Assembly (NCBI GenBank): GCA_029582155.1
Contig: CM055896.1
Span: 10,471,463 to 10,535,462 of the forward strand
Source: Panopea generosa
Lineage: Eukaryota; Mollusca; Bivalvia; Adapedonta; Hiatellidae
Length of the DNA stretch: 64,000 nucleotides
Direction of reading: 5' to 3'
In this document: positions 11,800 through 23,989 of the stretch, piece after piece
Layout of the letters: each line of letters opens with the position of its first letter
Position numbering within the stretch: position 1 is the first letter of the stretch
The notes under the pieces: model-generated
Database searches by the model: none
Told to the model about the DNA's origin: nothing
What the model saw: only the letters and a program-made list of their open reading frames with translations
Program-made: the position numbers and the translations under genes

Positions 11800-12730
11800 A
11801 ACTATTTATAATCTCACTTAATTTATAACCACGTCAATATCGATATGCGCCAATATGATATTTATTAACCTACTGCATATCACTTTTCTGTAAAAGTTTA
11901 GCCGATATTTATTTCATGAAAATTGTATTTTTATAATTAACAGTACAACATTTATTAATTAATTTTCATTTAAGCTTACGTGGGTCATCGTCTCAATGTG
12001 GGCTATTCGGATCTCCCTGTGTCTATTGTCTGTGTGGCAGGTAATATTTAATTATTGTGAATGCAAGTACCTACTTCATCAAAATCGCCCCTCCAATCAA
12101 AATGAATATGCTATATATAACCTGTCATTTGTTAAAAAATGGTGTTCAAATTCAATAAATAAATCGCTGTCTGCCTAGTCAGTTGAGCTGTTTTTTAATT
12201 TCATTGCATTTAAAGTTCCTATCATAACATGTGATTGAAAGAAGAAACAAAAAATCCCAAACAATAAATGTTATTAAATACAATTTCAAGATGATCATAA
12301 CGTGCTATATACGGCATCAAGTAATATTGGCGAAGAAAGACGTCAGAATGAATCTGAGTAGAACCACCGTCTATATGCAAATAACATGTACTGGATGTAA
12401 TTAATGTGTAACGAAAAGAAATTATGTTAAAAAAAATAATATGCGATATATAATAAAAAAGTAAGTTACTATAAAGAGAAAATATAGAATCATAGATACG
12501 ATACTATACTGAACATGTCAATCATTAATTATTAATTTTATGCATTTAGTTTGATAGTCTGAAATTTAAATCTCTGTAACATCTATAAATTCAGCTAACT
12601 GGGCACATTCTATTATTTGTTCATGTCAAACATCTGATGATTGATGGCCCTGTACTTGTCAAGCGATCAATATAAAGTGTATTTATCAATTAGCAACACC
12701 ATGTGAGTACATATCGTGCTCGTTGTACCG
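11800..12730. other. Intergenic AT-rich stretch
   Basis: No gene seen. A short fragment at 12340-12375 (gaatctgagtagaaccaccg) matches a SINE-like element at 59920-59945. Confidence 0.4.
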
Positions 12731-12734
12731 CTTC

Positions 12735-13900
12735 TTCTTCTTCCGGTTAAATGTCAGGAGTCTTCTTAGACTGTAAAGATGACCTGGTTAGTAGTATGAA
12801 ACAGCCGTCCTCCTCTAGTTTATTTACAATTAAAAGCGCCCGATATATTACAATTAAAATCATATACACGACGGTATCTCCTACTGACCGACGAGGAAGG
12901 TTGCTGGGACTGCGACTAGGGCAACCTTGAAGTCTTCGATGGTGGGATGATCGGTGATCGCTGTGGAAACCTGTTCCATTCCTGTATGGTCCTCAGATAA
13001 AAGGAGTACTCGTACACTCTCTGGGATGCAGTAGGTTGGTAGAATCGGTGACCTCCTCTGGTACGCATGTCGTTGCGTCTGAGTATCGTTCCTGGATCGA
13101 CATCTACCAAGCCTCCTTGGATTTTGTAGAGCATTGTAAGTCTCTGGGTTATCCTATGTGCGAGTGAATTCCATCCTAAATTGTTTATAATGTTGGACAC
13201 ACATCCTGGGGTCCTTTCCAAGTAGTTGCGCATTACAAAGCGAGCTGCCCGTCAATGTACCTGTTCCAGTCGGTTAATGTCAGTGGTTAGGTAGGAATCC
13301 CGTGTTGATGAAGCATACTCTAGTATTGGTCGTACCAGTGTATTGTAGGTTGTCTCGCGTACCTCTTTAGTGCAGTTATGCAGGTTCCGTCGAAGAAATC
13401 CCAGGGTCTTTGACGCCTTGGACGATATGTTGTCGACATGGGTCTTTGGTGAGAGATCTTCGATGATGGAGACACCAAGATACTTGGCACAGTCGACTGC
13501 TTCTAAAATATGGCCATGCATCATGTAGTTTGTATCTTGCTGGAACCTCTGTTGGTGCAAATCCTAATGACCTGACACTTCTCTGGATGAAACTTCATTT
13601 GGCATCTATCCTCCCATTCCTGTAAGGAATATCTAAGTCCTGCTGTAGCTTCAGGGCATCATCAGGGTCCCTGATGTGACGGTAAAGTAGACCATCATCT
13701 GCAAAGAGACGTGTCTCTGATGTTGTAGATTCTGGGAGTTTTTTTATAAATGCCAGGAAGAGGAGAGGTCCTAGTACCGTTCCCTAGGGTACACCTGAAA
13801 CAACATCTGCTTCTGATGAGCTGATTCCTTCTAGTGTCACACGTTGCTTTCTGCAGCTGAGGAAAGACTGTATCCAGCGAAGACTCAATGCTTGTAATTA
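12735..13900 (-). pseudogene. 5'-truncated non-LTR retrotransposon, reverse transcriptase C-terminal part
   Basis: The minus strand encodes LRWIQSFLS, GVP*GTVLGPLLFLAFI, RLFADDGLLY (the F-x-DD catalytic motif), KYLGV, LGFLRRNL, RPILEYAS, RLEQVH*RAARFV and RTPGCVSNII, GLVDVD. This is a Jockey/CR1-like reverse transcriptase tail. At least two in-frame stops (TAG at GVPQG, TGA before RAARFV) and frame changes near 13560-13620 inactivate it. The 3' end has a GAAGAAGAAG tail near 12733-12740, as many LINEs do. The 5' end stops within the RT domain, so this was a truncated insertion. Confidence 0.88.
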
Positions 13901-14554
13901 ACGGGTGACATGGGTAAACAGTTCGGAGGTTTGTAAAAGTGACTTAAAATGTGATAAATGTTATACATGATGGAGACATCACTCGTATATATGTGTATAT
14001 CATTGTCTATATTAAAATCTTTTTTCAAATTTCGGCGTACAGCTTCGTCAGAAAAATAGCAATAACGTTTTAAAAACTAAGTCATATCCATCTTGTAGGT
14101 CATTTCATTTTGTAACTTCAAAGGGTTCATAGTAAAATATATATTTAATTTATGCATATTAATATTTTCATATGTATGCCTGAGATAAATAATATTATTA
14201 TATTATTATAATACTATCATTGTTGTTGTTGTTGACATGTAAAATGATTAATTAGTATGGGGTATATTGAGTCAGTAATATTAATCTTTCTGGAGGCAGA
14301 TTATTTTCAGGCCGCAGAGAAGAAATACGGTAATTATGAAGTTTATAAAATATATTGAAATAGACGCCTTCTGAGTTGGTTTTATTGATACCATTGGAAC
14401 AACAGGCATATCAAGGAAATACATGATACACACGGAATCACCTATATATAGGACTGTCAGGTGCATCTGGCTAGTCAGAAATATAATGAATGCCATTATT
14501 TAAAGCTGACAAACATAGATATGGTGTCATAGTTGTGCCAGCCTGATTGTCAGA
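13901..14554. other. Intergenic stretch without genes
   Basis: Nothing coding is recognised; there is an ATT-rich patch near 14190 and a short GTT run near 14220. Confidence 0.4.
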
Positions 14555-15045
14555 TAGCCACTTCATTATATCGACACCAGGAACGTATGATGTTGACATC
14601 TCACTTATTATGTTGTCATCTCACTTATTATGTTGACATCATCGTTTTTATTAAGTCACTTATTCTAATGATTATGACAACATCAGTAAGTGGCTTTTAG
14701 GCTAAAAAGTCGGTTAGTGCCCCATCTTGCCACCAATGGATTATCCTCTTTGTCAGTATGGATTTCACTATTAGTATATCCGAAGCATTCCGCACGACAA
14801 CGTTTCTATAATTAGCCCAATAATCTTGATGCTAACATCAGGGCGCTGATGTCAACACCAGTAACGTAGAAGTTGGTGGCAGGACAGGGCATTTACTGGC
14901 TTTTACAGCCAATTAATCACTTTCTGATGTTGACATAACTATTTGAATAAGTGACTTATTCAAGGAAATTATGTCACCATAATGAGTGAGATGTTGACAT
15001 CAAACGTTCCTGATGTCGACTTCATGAAGTTGTCAAGTAACAACC
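14555..15045. mobile_element. Fold-back (MITE-like) element with ~180-bp inverted arms
   Basis: The left arm (about 14555-14735) and the reverse complement of the right arm (about 14865-15040) share the phrases gatgttgacatctcact, aataagt-cacttattc and gccccatcttgccacc-like ends in the same order, with mismatches and a small duplication on the left. The central ~130 bp is unique and encodes no transposase. Confidence 0.7.
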
Positions 15046-15829
15046 ATGCCACTATGCCACCATACAAAGACAAACAAAATCTCATTGAAAATAAATATGA
15101 AAATGAGTTAGATACCGATATTTTGCGAGTTCAAAATACATCTTGTTTTGAAGTAACGAGAGAGAATGGAGACATATATGACGTTCGGGTACGTAATGCA
15201 TGAACTGTGATGCATGTTTGCAAACATTTATATATGCAGTCATGAAATTGGAAAGGGGTTACACACAAAGATCCAATAATTGTTAAACCAAAGTATATAG
15301 AAAGGAAAATATAAAATATAAAAGATAACAAAATATAAACTGTTCACCGCCTGCTGCCGTGGCAGCATCGGAGGTGACGGAATTAAATTCGAAACTGGGT
15401 TGGAAACTGGATTGGAAAACTGAGACATATACTATGGTTGTTGACAGATATATTCAAATGATAGACCTTCATTTTTTTGCAACCTAGTCATAAACACTTG
15501 AGAATCTGGAATTTTATTAAAAAAAATCAATTGTGCTTACTTATTAATAGAACATACTATCATTGATACATTATTGTCAATATTAGACTTATCGGGCTCA
15601 AACCAAAGTTTCTATTACTTAAATATTGAAAGGAAATATTCATCTGTTATACAGTATTAGGTATAACACTTATTAGGAATGAACAGGAAATACTTGCATA
15701 GCTTCGTATAATGGCGGTTATGATTGTTGTTTTTTTTTTTGTGTTTTTAAATGCATTTTCTTTATTTTATTGCTCATTTATTGATATGAATGACAGAAAT
15801 GATGTATTTGGAATATTTTTAAAAAACAT

Positions 15830-17560
15830 TGTCGTAAAATCTTAAATGTAATATAAACCCTGTGTTTCTAATGATATTTTGGCCAGTTGTATAACATGTC
15901 AAATGTAATTCCATATACTGTGTTAGTTTGGTAGATAATAAATGAAAACTGCACGTGCTACAGTGCACACAGAATAAAATATAACATTTTTTTGACAATT
16001 CAAAGGACATAACTCTCATAATATTTATATTATTTTTCATGGTTATATACATTCTGTGTTTAGCGAAGATCGAATGAAAACTGCGAGTACTAGAGAGCAC
16101 ACAATGACAAATAGAGCATTTAATATAGTTCAAGGGTTATAATGCTGACATTCATTATAAGATTTATTCGAGGTCCTGTCCAAAATATTATGGTTATAAG
16201 ACAACGTTGTTAGAGTGCACACAATATCGCATGCATACCATTTTGAACGATTCACTGGTCATAACTTTTAAATATTTTTTACCCGTTTAAAATACATCAA
16301 ATATACCTTTGTTATATAACTACTGAACACATTAAGTGAAGATAAACCCTTAATCCATAGATACCAATCACAAAAGGCCTTTGAAAACAGTGTAGGAAGA
16401 GTTCAGATTGCTCGTAACGAGCAATTCGAACACTTTTTGCACTGTTTTCCACTCTGTCAGTTAATATAAACATAAATCACCCAATAATTCAAAAGCCTTC
16501 TATATTAGAGGTGTCCAAAGGCATCTATATTAGAGGTGTCCAAAGGTGTCTATATTAGAGGTGTCCAAAGGTGTCTATATAAGAGGTGTCCAAATGCGTC
16601 TATATGAAGTAAAGGGTTAAATGAAAACTGCAGATGCGAGAATGCACCCAAAATCTAAACTATCAAATCCAACATTAATTATCTGATCTAACCAGTTCAG
16701 GAACTCGTCCGAGGTATATTGGTTATATAACTAGCGTATAACTTAAGATAAGATAAAATTAAAACCGTGAGGGCCAGAGTGCACAAACATTTAATACACG
16801 CACTATGTTTGATGATTCAAATAATGCAATGTTTGACAATTCAAGAGTCTGATACTAATTATTCGATGGATTTCTGTGTACATTTGGTGAGAATCTAGAG
16901 AAAAGTGCGAATGTTAGAGTGCACATAAAATCAAAATCAAATAAAAGTCACATACTATTTGACGATTCAATGGCCATAACACAAATTATCTGATTTTGCG
17001 AACTTGTTCAAAATATTATGGTTATATAAATACTATATAAGTGTGATAAGGATAAAAAACTGCTGTTGCTAGAGTACGTTTTTGGTCAAATAACGGAATG
17101 CTTGACAATCCAGGAGCCATAACTCCAACATTAATGACCTGATTTGGTAAGTTCAAGGACATATCTTACTGTGTAAGTTTAGTAAGGATCAAATGAAACT
17201 GCAGAAATAAGAGTGTACACGCAATGGCTAATAGTGAATTTCATTTGTTACAGGGCCATAACCTTTAAATCACTTACCCTCTTCCTGATTGAATGAAAAA
17301 CTACGGGTGTTAAAGTGTACATATGGTAAAATAATGTAATATCTGACGACTTAAGTTCCATAATTTCGACAATAATGACCCAAGTTGGCCATTCCATAAA
17401 CTTGTCCGAGATTTCATAGTTATTTAACTACTATGTAAGTTTGCTGAAGATCCAATGAAAAATGCGGGAACTAGAATGCAAACAACCACAGTTTCACGGG
17501 CGGATGGACGACGGACATGGGACATTCAGAACAACTCGCCCTCGATGCACATTTGAGTGG
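15830..17560. repeat. Diverged long-period tandem repeat
   Basis: Roughly nine copies of a 150-200 bp module recur in order: 'aagtttggtgaagat', 'aatgaaaactgc', 'ctagagtgcacac', 'tttgacaattcaagg', 'cataact'. The last part (17490-17560) has 'ggcggatggacgacggac', an ending I associate with mollusc intergenic repeats. No coding potential was seen. Confidence 0.7.
16497..16608. repeat. 25-bp minisatellite
   Basis: Four and a half units of ctatattagaggtgtccaaa plus five bases, nested within the diverged long-period repeat. Confidence 0.85.
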
Positions 17561-17909
17561 AAATGTATACAGAATTTGTGAAAAAAAGAAAGTTAGAAAA
17601 AGCAAAAATACCTAAAACACTGAACAGAAGAACTATCTCCTGGCCCCGGTTTCACGAAAATACTTAAGTCCGTTTTCTTACTTTAACTCAAATGGTGTGC
17701 TTAATTTTAGTATGGAATTGAGTTTAAGTAAAATAACAGACTGAATTATTTTAGTGAAACTGAGTCCAGGTGATTTATTTAACACCTATTACAACCGAAA
17801 CACGTGGAAATTATCTTTCCTATTTAATTTACATAATTGAAGTGACAGACGTGTGAGTAGTAATCTAATGGGTCGGATATGCTGCTTGTTAAACCAAACT
17901 AAGCATTAC

Positions 17910-18077
17910 TTGGACACGCATACGTATTACACGTGTGATATTCCTCATCTTGCCCAACGCATTGTTTCCCTAAAATGGAAGGGCTGGGGTTATCGCAGGA
18001 TCTTGACCTCGATACCAATCCACCGTTACAGGACGCTGAACAAACTGACCAGGGAGTCCAAGATGACCAAGCCCCGT
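17910..18077 (-). pseudogene. Gene 2: TSP1 repeat 3 exon
   Basis: 168 nt, open, six cysteines (WSVC, SASC, RSC, KQC, HTC, YAC). The last exon base is A instead of the G seen in genes 1 and 3, leaving CCAA before GTAATG. Reading through the donor meets TAG after CPSNA. No C1q exon was recognised downstream. Confidence 0.82.
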
Positions 18078-18382
18078 CTACAATTTATCAACTATGACAT
18101 ATCAAGAAATAATAGAAAATGTGTAAACGTTAATATATAACATTGCTATCTAATTTAGATAATTGTTTACATGTTAAAAAATATACCCTTTTATAGACTT
18201 TACATTACAACTGAATATAACTATGCATTTTTAAAATGAAAAGTGAAATGGAATATACATCCAGCTTAAACAAAATCAGAATACATTTGGTGCACTTTGG
18301 TTTGAAATTGAGATCTTGGTGTATACCATTTTTAAATGATTGATGAAGACACAAATACAAATATATATACATTAACAATTAC

Positions 18383-18553
18383 CTTTGCATGCTCCCGGAA
18401 GACATACGCGGTCCTCTCATGTGTCCCCAAAACAATGATTTCCATCTGGGCCAGGAAACGGCCGGCTACAAGTTCGGCTTCTGCCTTGTAAGTCAATGCC
18501 ACAAGACACACTACAAGATCCCCAAGATGACCATCCACTCCAGCCACCGTGTA
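18383..18553 (-). pseudogene. Gene 2: TSP1 repeat 2 exon with TGA
   Basis: 171 nt with intact splice sites. The Arg codon of GDARDD is TGA here (18417-18419), and the conserved GVGLQRR is GIDLQGR. The exon is symmetric, so skipping would preserve frame. Confidence 0.85.
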
Positions 18554-18986
18554 CTGCAATGTTATAACGCAATAATGAATAACAAAACTACCCTTGAATT
18601 CACGTTGTCCTATGATATTAAGCCAGCATGAATGATCATACAATTGGTAACATTTGCAACTCTCGTTATTTCAGTAATACGGATAACGAATATATTATTT
18701 AGAATAAATAGAGAAGTAGCCAAGTTTCATCAAAACTTTTCCAGTGTTGTCAAGTGTATCAGCTTAAAGTTAATAGCGTGACGAAGTGGATGATGAACCA
18801 ATTAACAGTCACCAAAGCGGCACAAACACAGTCAATACATTCACCAATAATGACAATTTGCATAATACAAAACTGCAAGTGCCAACAAAGGTCACTGCCG
18901 CCTTGGAAAGTTCAGAGACAAAATCGCCCGCCGCGGAGCTTAAACTTTGTTGTCATGTTATGAAGTAATTGTTATAAAGTATGTAC

Positions 18987-19157
18987 CTGGACACTCTCCG
19001 AGTAAACAATTTGAAACGTCTCGTTGACTTCCAACACAATCCAGTCCACCATGGGAAGGTCTAGGTTCTGTGCATGACCGATTACGTGACCTTTGACCTT
19101 GACCACAGGATACACTACATCCGGTCCAAGGAAACCATGATGACCAGTGTCCGTCCA
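18987..19157 (-). pseudogene. Gene 2: TSP1 repeat 1 exon
   Basis: 171 nt, phase 1 at both ends, fully open: DGHWSSWFPW, CSVSCGQGQ, RNRSC and six cysteines. Donor GTACAT. Confidence 0.85.
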
Positions 19158-19548
19158 CTAGGAATACGTTAAAGTGATTACATGTACTTTAAATATCATA
19201 TCTTAGGAATACACCACATATAAATACCAAACCAAAACATTATTTACGGTTTTCATGTAAAGTATATTGATACATTATCTAAATAAAAATATGAAGCGAT
19301 GGTACTCTGGTACAGCGGAGTCCACGAAATAGTGAATACCACACCAAAACTTTACAATCCAATGTCACGAAATAACGAACAATATGGATTCTAATGTTCC
19401 ATGTTTGTATTATGTACATGTCTACAGAATTTGTCAAATGCTTGTTATATAAGTACAGAAACGAGTGGCGAAACGGTTCAGTATTTGGCTAAGGCAAATA
19501 ATATGTTAGAGGATATGTACGTGTAACAAATGAGAATATATAAACATA

Positions 19549-19800
19549 TATGACTGTACGTACCTAACGAATAGATATATACACAGATAACTGTACGTAC
19601 CTAACGAATAGATATATACATAGGTAACTGTACGTACCTAACGAACAGATATATACATAGATGACTGTATGTACCTAACGAATAGATATATACATAGATA
19701 ACTGTACGTACCTAACGAATAGATATATACATAGATAACTGTACGTACCTAACGAATAGATATATACATAGATAACTGTACGTACCTAACGAACTAACGA
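19549..19800. repeat. 37-bp minisatellite carrying copies of a splice donor
   Basis: Seven units, each with tgtacgtacctaacgaa. On the minus strand every unit carries TTCGTTAG then GTACGTACAG, the junction of the gene 2 ShKT exon and its donor. The array starts at that exon's 3' end. Confidence 0.88.
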
Positions 19801-19931
19801 ACAGAGGCCACACCATTTACGATAGACAGTCTTGGCTTTGGCTACGTCACCGCAAATGTTGAAGGTTCCGGCGATTTGTTCGCAACTATAATCCGGGTCA
19901 TCGTGACATTGACCGTCCGTACCGGTTGTTA
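19786..19931 (-). pseudogene. Gene 2: damaged ShKT exon
   Basis: The domain is recognisable (QCHDDPDYSC, FNICGD, RKWCGLC), but the fourth cysteine is Tyr (TVYRKW). The 3' end is 8 nt longer than in genes 1 and 3, so the codon just before donor GTACGT becomes TAG (19786-19788). The extra bases repeat the exon/donor junction and continue into the 37-bp array downstream. Confidence 0.8.
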
Positions 19932-20587
19932 CTGAAGGTGTAATAAAGATAATGACAACATTAATATTATTGTCAATGTTGTAACAAAAAATATTTAGAA
20001 GACGAATTCCATTTTATTATTTTATATCCGTGCTATACCGATTAAAGAAAATGTGGTAAATCTTTAGAATTGTTAACGTCATATAATATACAAATAGTTT
20101 GTGTAAATTAGCCATCTACTTAAAAAAAGTTAATAGACCAGCTATAATAAACTACATTATATGATATTATTTCATCATTTTTATTCCAAGAATTTTTTCT
20201 GGTTCAACCTCAATTGATTTAATCGACTTGATATATATACTGTTACAACGAATTTGTCGACGAGGTGAAATCAACCAGTGGTGTTTTATTGATCTGTTTA
20301 TATCATCAATTACCTGTCAGTTATTAACTCATTCACCGAACAGTTGATTTGTACATGATTTTTTATGCGACGTTCTGAACAGATATATAAAAAATGACTT
20401 CGCAACAAACAAAACGTGGTTAAGAAAAGTTTATGGGCGAAGATTGCCTCTGAAAATAAACGAACACGCTAACTTGGCACCTGTCATGTACTAGGTCAGG
20501 TAAATGATAGAAGACTGAAACGTCATTGACTACGTCATCTTTCGATTCGTAGTAAAATCCCGAAACTGTTACCAACTTCCATTATCC

Positions 20588-20835
20588 ACAAATATTTTAC
20601 TGATTGGAAACACATTAACAATGCTATTTGTATTGTCCCCAATCTTTACTGACTGATGAAACAATAGCGACGATGTTTGTATTGTCCCCAATACTTAACT
20701 GACTGGGGAAACAATAACGGCGATGTTTGTATTGTCCCAAATACTTAACTGACTGGAGAAACAATAACGGCGATGCATGTATTGTCCTCAATACTTAACT
20801 GACTGAGGAAACAATAACTTTTATTGTCAATAATA
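20588..20835. repeat. 50-bp tandem array in gene 2 intron
   Basis: About four and a half units with cttaactgactg, gaaacaataacggcgatg and attgtcccc, adjacent to the Ly6 C-terminal exon of gene 2. Confidence 0.88.
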
Positions 20836-20861
20836 TCTTTGTTTGCCAGGAATGACCTTAC

Positions 20862-21000
20862 TTTGTGTAGTTCGAGTGCAAATCGTTTTGTTACAGTAGT
20901 CCGTCCCACAACACTGTTGGCAACCCAGAGATGAATGGCTGTTACTATTGTCCAAAGCCCTACCCACTGTTGATGCAGAGCTATTCGTTATTATGCATTG
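20862..21000 (-). pseudogene. Gene 2: Ly6 C-terminal exon
   Basis: 139 nt, phase 0 in and phase 1 out, with the motif GCQQCCGTDYCN. Only one degenerate copy of the 14-aa unit expanded in gene 1 is present (STVGRALDNSNSHS). Open. Confidence 0.82.
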
Positions 21001-21719
21001 CTGTGGATGAAAAGTAAAAGCACTTTATCTTTTCAATGAAAGAAACAAAGTAAAAACAATAAGTGAACAAAAAATAATTTCATTTTTAAATATATGAAGA
21101 CATTGCAATTTATTGTATACATTTAAATTTTCAACAATAAGCTAAGCACGTTTATGAATTGGTTTTTATAAGATTCACGACATATTTATGTTATTACCCG
21201 GTTCGAAGCGAAAAGAAACACAATAATGTCTTACAGGAATGTAGCACTCAACACCAAAGCATAAAATATACATGCATAGAGTAAACCCCCCTATACCCCG
21301 TGACCAATGATGACGTTCAATATATTCGATATTTACGCACTACATGTATTTTAAAATCCTTTCAAACATTTGATGTTTTTTTCGTCACGGATTATAACTT
21401 TTCGTTTTTCAAGTTTTCAAATATAAATGTCAATTACATAACAACACATTTGAATGGAAATACTTATGAAACCTTTTTTCTGTTCAAAACTTTCACAAAT
21501 GCACATACAATCTGAATACTCTTCACCTTGTAAAGCAGAACAATGATAGACTATATAGACATAAGAATATCCGACTTGCCAAATGTCCGAATGTGTTGGT
21601 AGTCATCAAGCACATCAACACAAACATAATCAAACATGGAATGACATAAATACCATTCAAATATACAGAGGAAATGACAAACAGAAACAAACTCGCTTCT
21701 GGGGAGCTAAAATCTTATT

Positions 21720-21945
21720 AACATGGACACAGGTCCAGTGGTAGAACATCGGACCCAGGATCTGAGGATAGTGGGTTAGATCCTCTACCACGGATATGTG
21801 TGGTGTCCTTCGTCCGAATATGGATGGTATTGGTTGTACTCTGGAAGACTTCCAGTGTGATTTGTCTGAGTTGTAAGAACTTGTTTCCCAAACAATGTAT
21901 AAATAAATGAAAACAAAACAAACAAAAAACCAACCTTTCTCCTCC
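21720..21945 (+). mobile_element. SINE-like fragment
   Basis: It contains a degenerate tRNA-like head (ccagtggtagaacatcgga) and gggttagatcctctacc, a possible B box, then a poly-A-rich end with aaacaaaacaaacaaaaa. Family unknown. Confidence 0.45.
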
Positions 21946-22183
21946 AATATCGTCATTTCATTCAAATACAGTTTAACAAAAATGACTGTGACAAACTGTC
22001 ATGTTACAACACCTGTGTATGGTGTAAAGCAGCCAGAGTGGTATTTATGAAAGGGGGTATTATTTAAACCGCATACTGACAACCAAAAAATAAGTGACAA
22101 CAATTTTTGTCTTGTAGCTTTGTCAACAGCCTTCGTTGTCATTCCACTGACATATGAAAAATAAAACACTAATATTAACTTAC

Positions 22184-22252
22184 TACAAAATGTCTGCATC
22201 CTAGGGTAAACTGCATGCTGTTCCCTAAACCTCTTGCATCTGTGAAACATTC
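22184..22252 (-). pseudogene. Gene 2: Ly6 middle exon
   Basis: 69 nt, TTTCAG before and GTAAGT after, encoding ECFTDARG... and FTLGCRHF. Open and the same length as in genes 1 and 3. It is the most 5' exon of gene 2 that I can recognise. Confidence 0.8.
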
Positions 22253-22565
22253 CTGAAATTTCGAAATGGAAATTTCATTCCACAGGTAGTCATAACATAT
22301 TGTTGAAAAAGAAAATCAAGCCTCAGGGATACAACCATTCATTTATAGAAAATATATTTAACGTATCAACGGTTAGTTGAAGAAAATGTGAGAGATATGA
22401 CTAGATATAATACTATATACTACATCACGCGATTTTGTTTTTCAAAGTTTCTTTCTTGTTATTTGGTTTCTATTTACTTGATGCTTTTTGACCGAAATAT
22501 ATTAAAAAAATATTTGCCAACATATGTGCTTGTTTTAATAACTAATTTAAAATATTTACGAAAAT

Positions 22566-23612
22566 TACTAAGTATTGCAAGATTTCTAACAAAATACATT
22601 TACATAACAAGATCTATATCAACATATATCAATATTGCAAGACCTCTAACAAAATACATTTACATAACAAGATCTATATCAACATATATCAATATTGCAA
22701 GACCTCTAACAAAATACATTTACATAACAAGATCTATATCAACATATATCAATATTGCAAGACCTCTAACAAAATACATTTACATAACAAGATCTATATC
22801 AACATATATCAATATTGCAAGTACATTTTCATAACAAGATCTGTATCAACATATATCAATATTGCAAGTACATTTTCATAACAAGATCTGTATCAACATA
22901 TATCAATATTGCAAGTACATTTTCATAACAAGATCTGTATCAACATATATCAATATTGCAAGTACATTTTCATAACAAGATCTATATCAACATATATCAA
23001 TATTGCAAGACCTCGAATAAAAAACACTTTTACATAACAATATCCATATCAACATATATCAATATTGCAAGTACATTTTCATAACAAGATCTGTATCAAC
23101 ATATATCAATATTGCAAGTACATTTTCATAACAAGATCTGTATCAACATATATCAATATTGCAAGTACATTTTCATAACAAGATCTGTATCAACATATAT
23201 CAATATTGCAAGTACATTTTCATAACAAGATCTGTATCAACATATATCAATATTGCAAGACCTCGAATAAAAAACACTTTTACATAACAAGATCTATATC
23301 AACATATATCAATATTGCAAGTACATTTTCATAACAAGATCTGTATCAACATATATCAATATTGCAAGTACATTTTCATAACAAGATCTGTATCAACATA
23401 TATCAATATTGCAAGTACATTTTCATAACAAGATCTGTATCAACATATATCAATATTGCAAGACCTCGAATAAAAAACACTTTTACATAACAATATCCAT
23501 ATCAACATATATCAATATTGCAAGACCTCTTACAAAATACACTTACATAACAAGATCTATATCAACATATATCAATATTGCAAGACCTCTAACAAAACAC
23601 ATTTACATAACA
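22566..23612. repeat. Compound minisatellite upstream of gene 2
   Basis: All units share caacatatatcaatattgcaag. A 60-bp form (with acctctaacaaaatac) occupies the left end and reappears at the right. A 47-bp form (tacattttcataacaagat) fills the centre, interrupted by a third form with cctcgaataaaaaacac. This is a higher-order arrangement. Peptides read from it are artefacts. Confidence 0.93.
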
Positions 23613-23989
23613 TGACTTTTACGCTTAAAAAAGAGGATTATTTAATTTGGTTATAAAATATTTTTTTCAGAATGGTTCATAGTGGTTGTGATTTCTTGCT
23701 GCAGATGAGTAGAGCAAAAGATGGCATAGCATATGCTGCAATAAGACATCACTGGTGTCAAAAAGTGACTTTTATAGGATTTTAACATATGCGTGTATTT
23801 ATGAGCATTTGAGAACTTCTTATTTAAAAAAATAACCGTGCACCCTCTTTAAGAAAACCAACGTGGCCAACCTACCAATACATTCCTGCTATGAAAAAAA
23901 ATACTTAAAAATATTCTATGTGGAATTTTTTTTACCATGGATATCCTAGACCTTATTTTATATAGAACAAAGAACAAAATTTAACTGTG

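Larger units (their letters stand above)
17910..22252 (-). pseudogene. Gene 2: Ly6-ShKT-TSP1(x3) pseudogene
   Basis: Seen: six exons in the same order and phase as gene 1 (22184-22252, 20862-21000, 19786-19931, 18987-19157, 18383-18553, 17910-18077), very similar to it at DNA level, so probably a recent duplicate. Defects: no signal or first Ly6 exon recognised between 22253 and about 31600; a ShKT cysteine replaced by Tyr; 8 extra nt with TAG at the ShKT donor; TGA in TSP1 repeat 2; a changed last exon base at repeat 3; no C1q exon found down to gene 1. Together these argue against a full-length product. The Ly6 exons and TSP1 repeats 1 and 3 remain open, so partial transcripts are possible. 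A 37-bp minisatellite and the 22.57-23.61 kb array may mark the rearrangements that damaged it. Confidence 0.85.

Noticed and set aside
11996..12178. 60-aa frame starting MWAIRISLCLLSVWQ, like a signal peptide
   Set aside because: Isolated, with no downstream domain exon on the plus strand; probably chance in AT-rich DNA.
15697..15715. atagcttcgtataatg resembles half of a loxP arm and spacer
   Set aside because: One half-site only, with a mismatch and no inverted arm; chance match in animal DNA.
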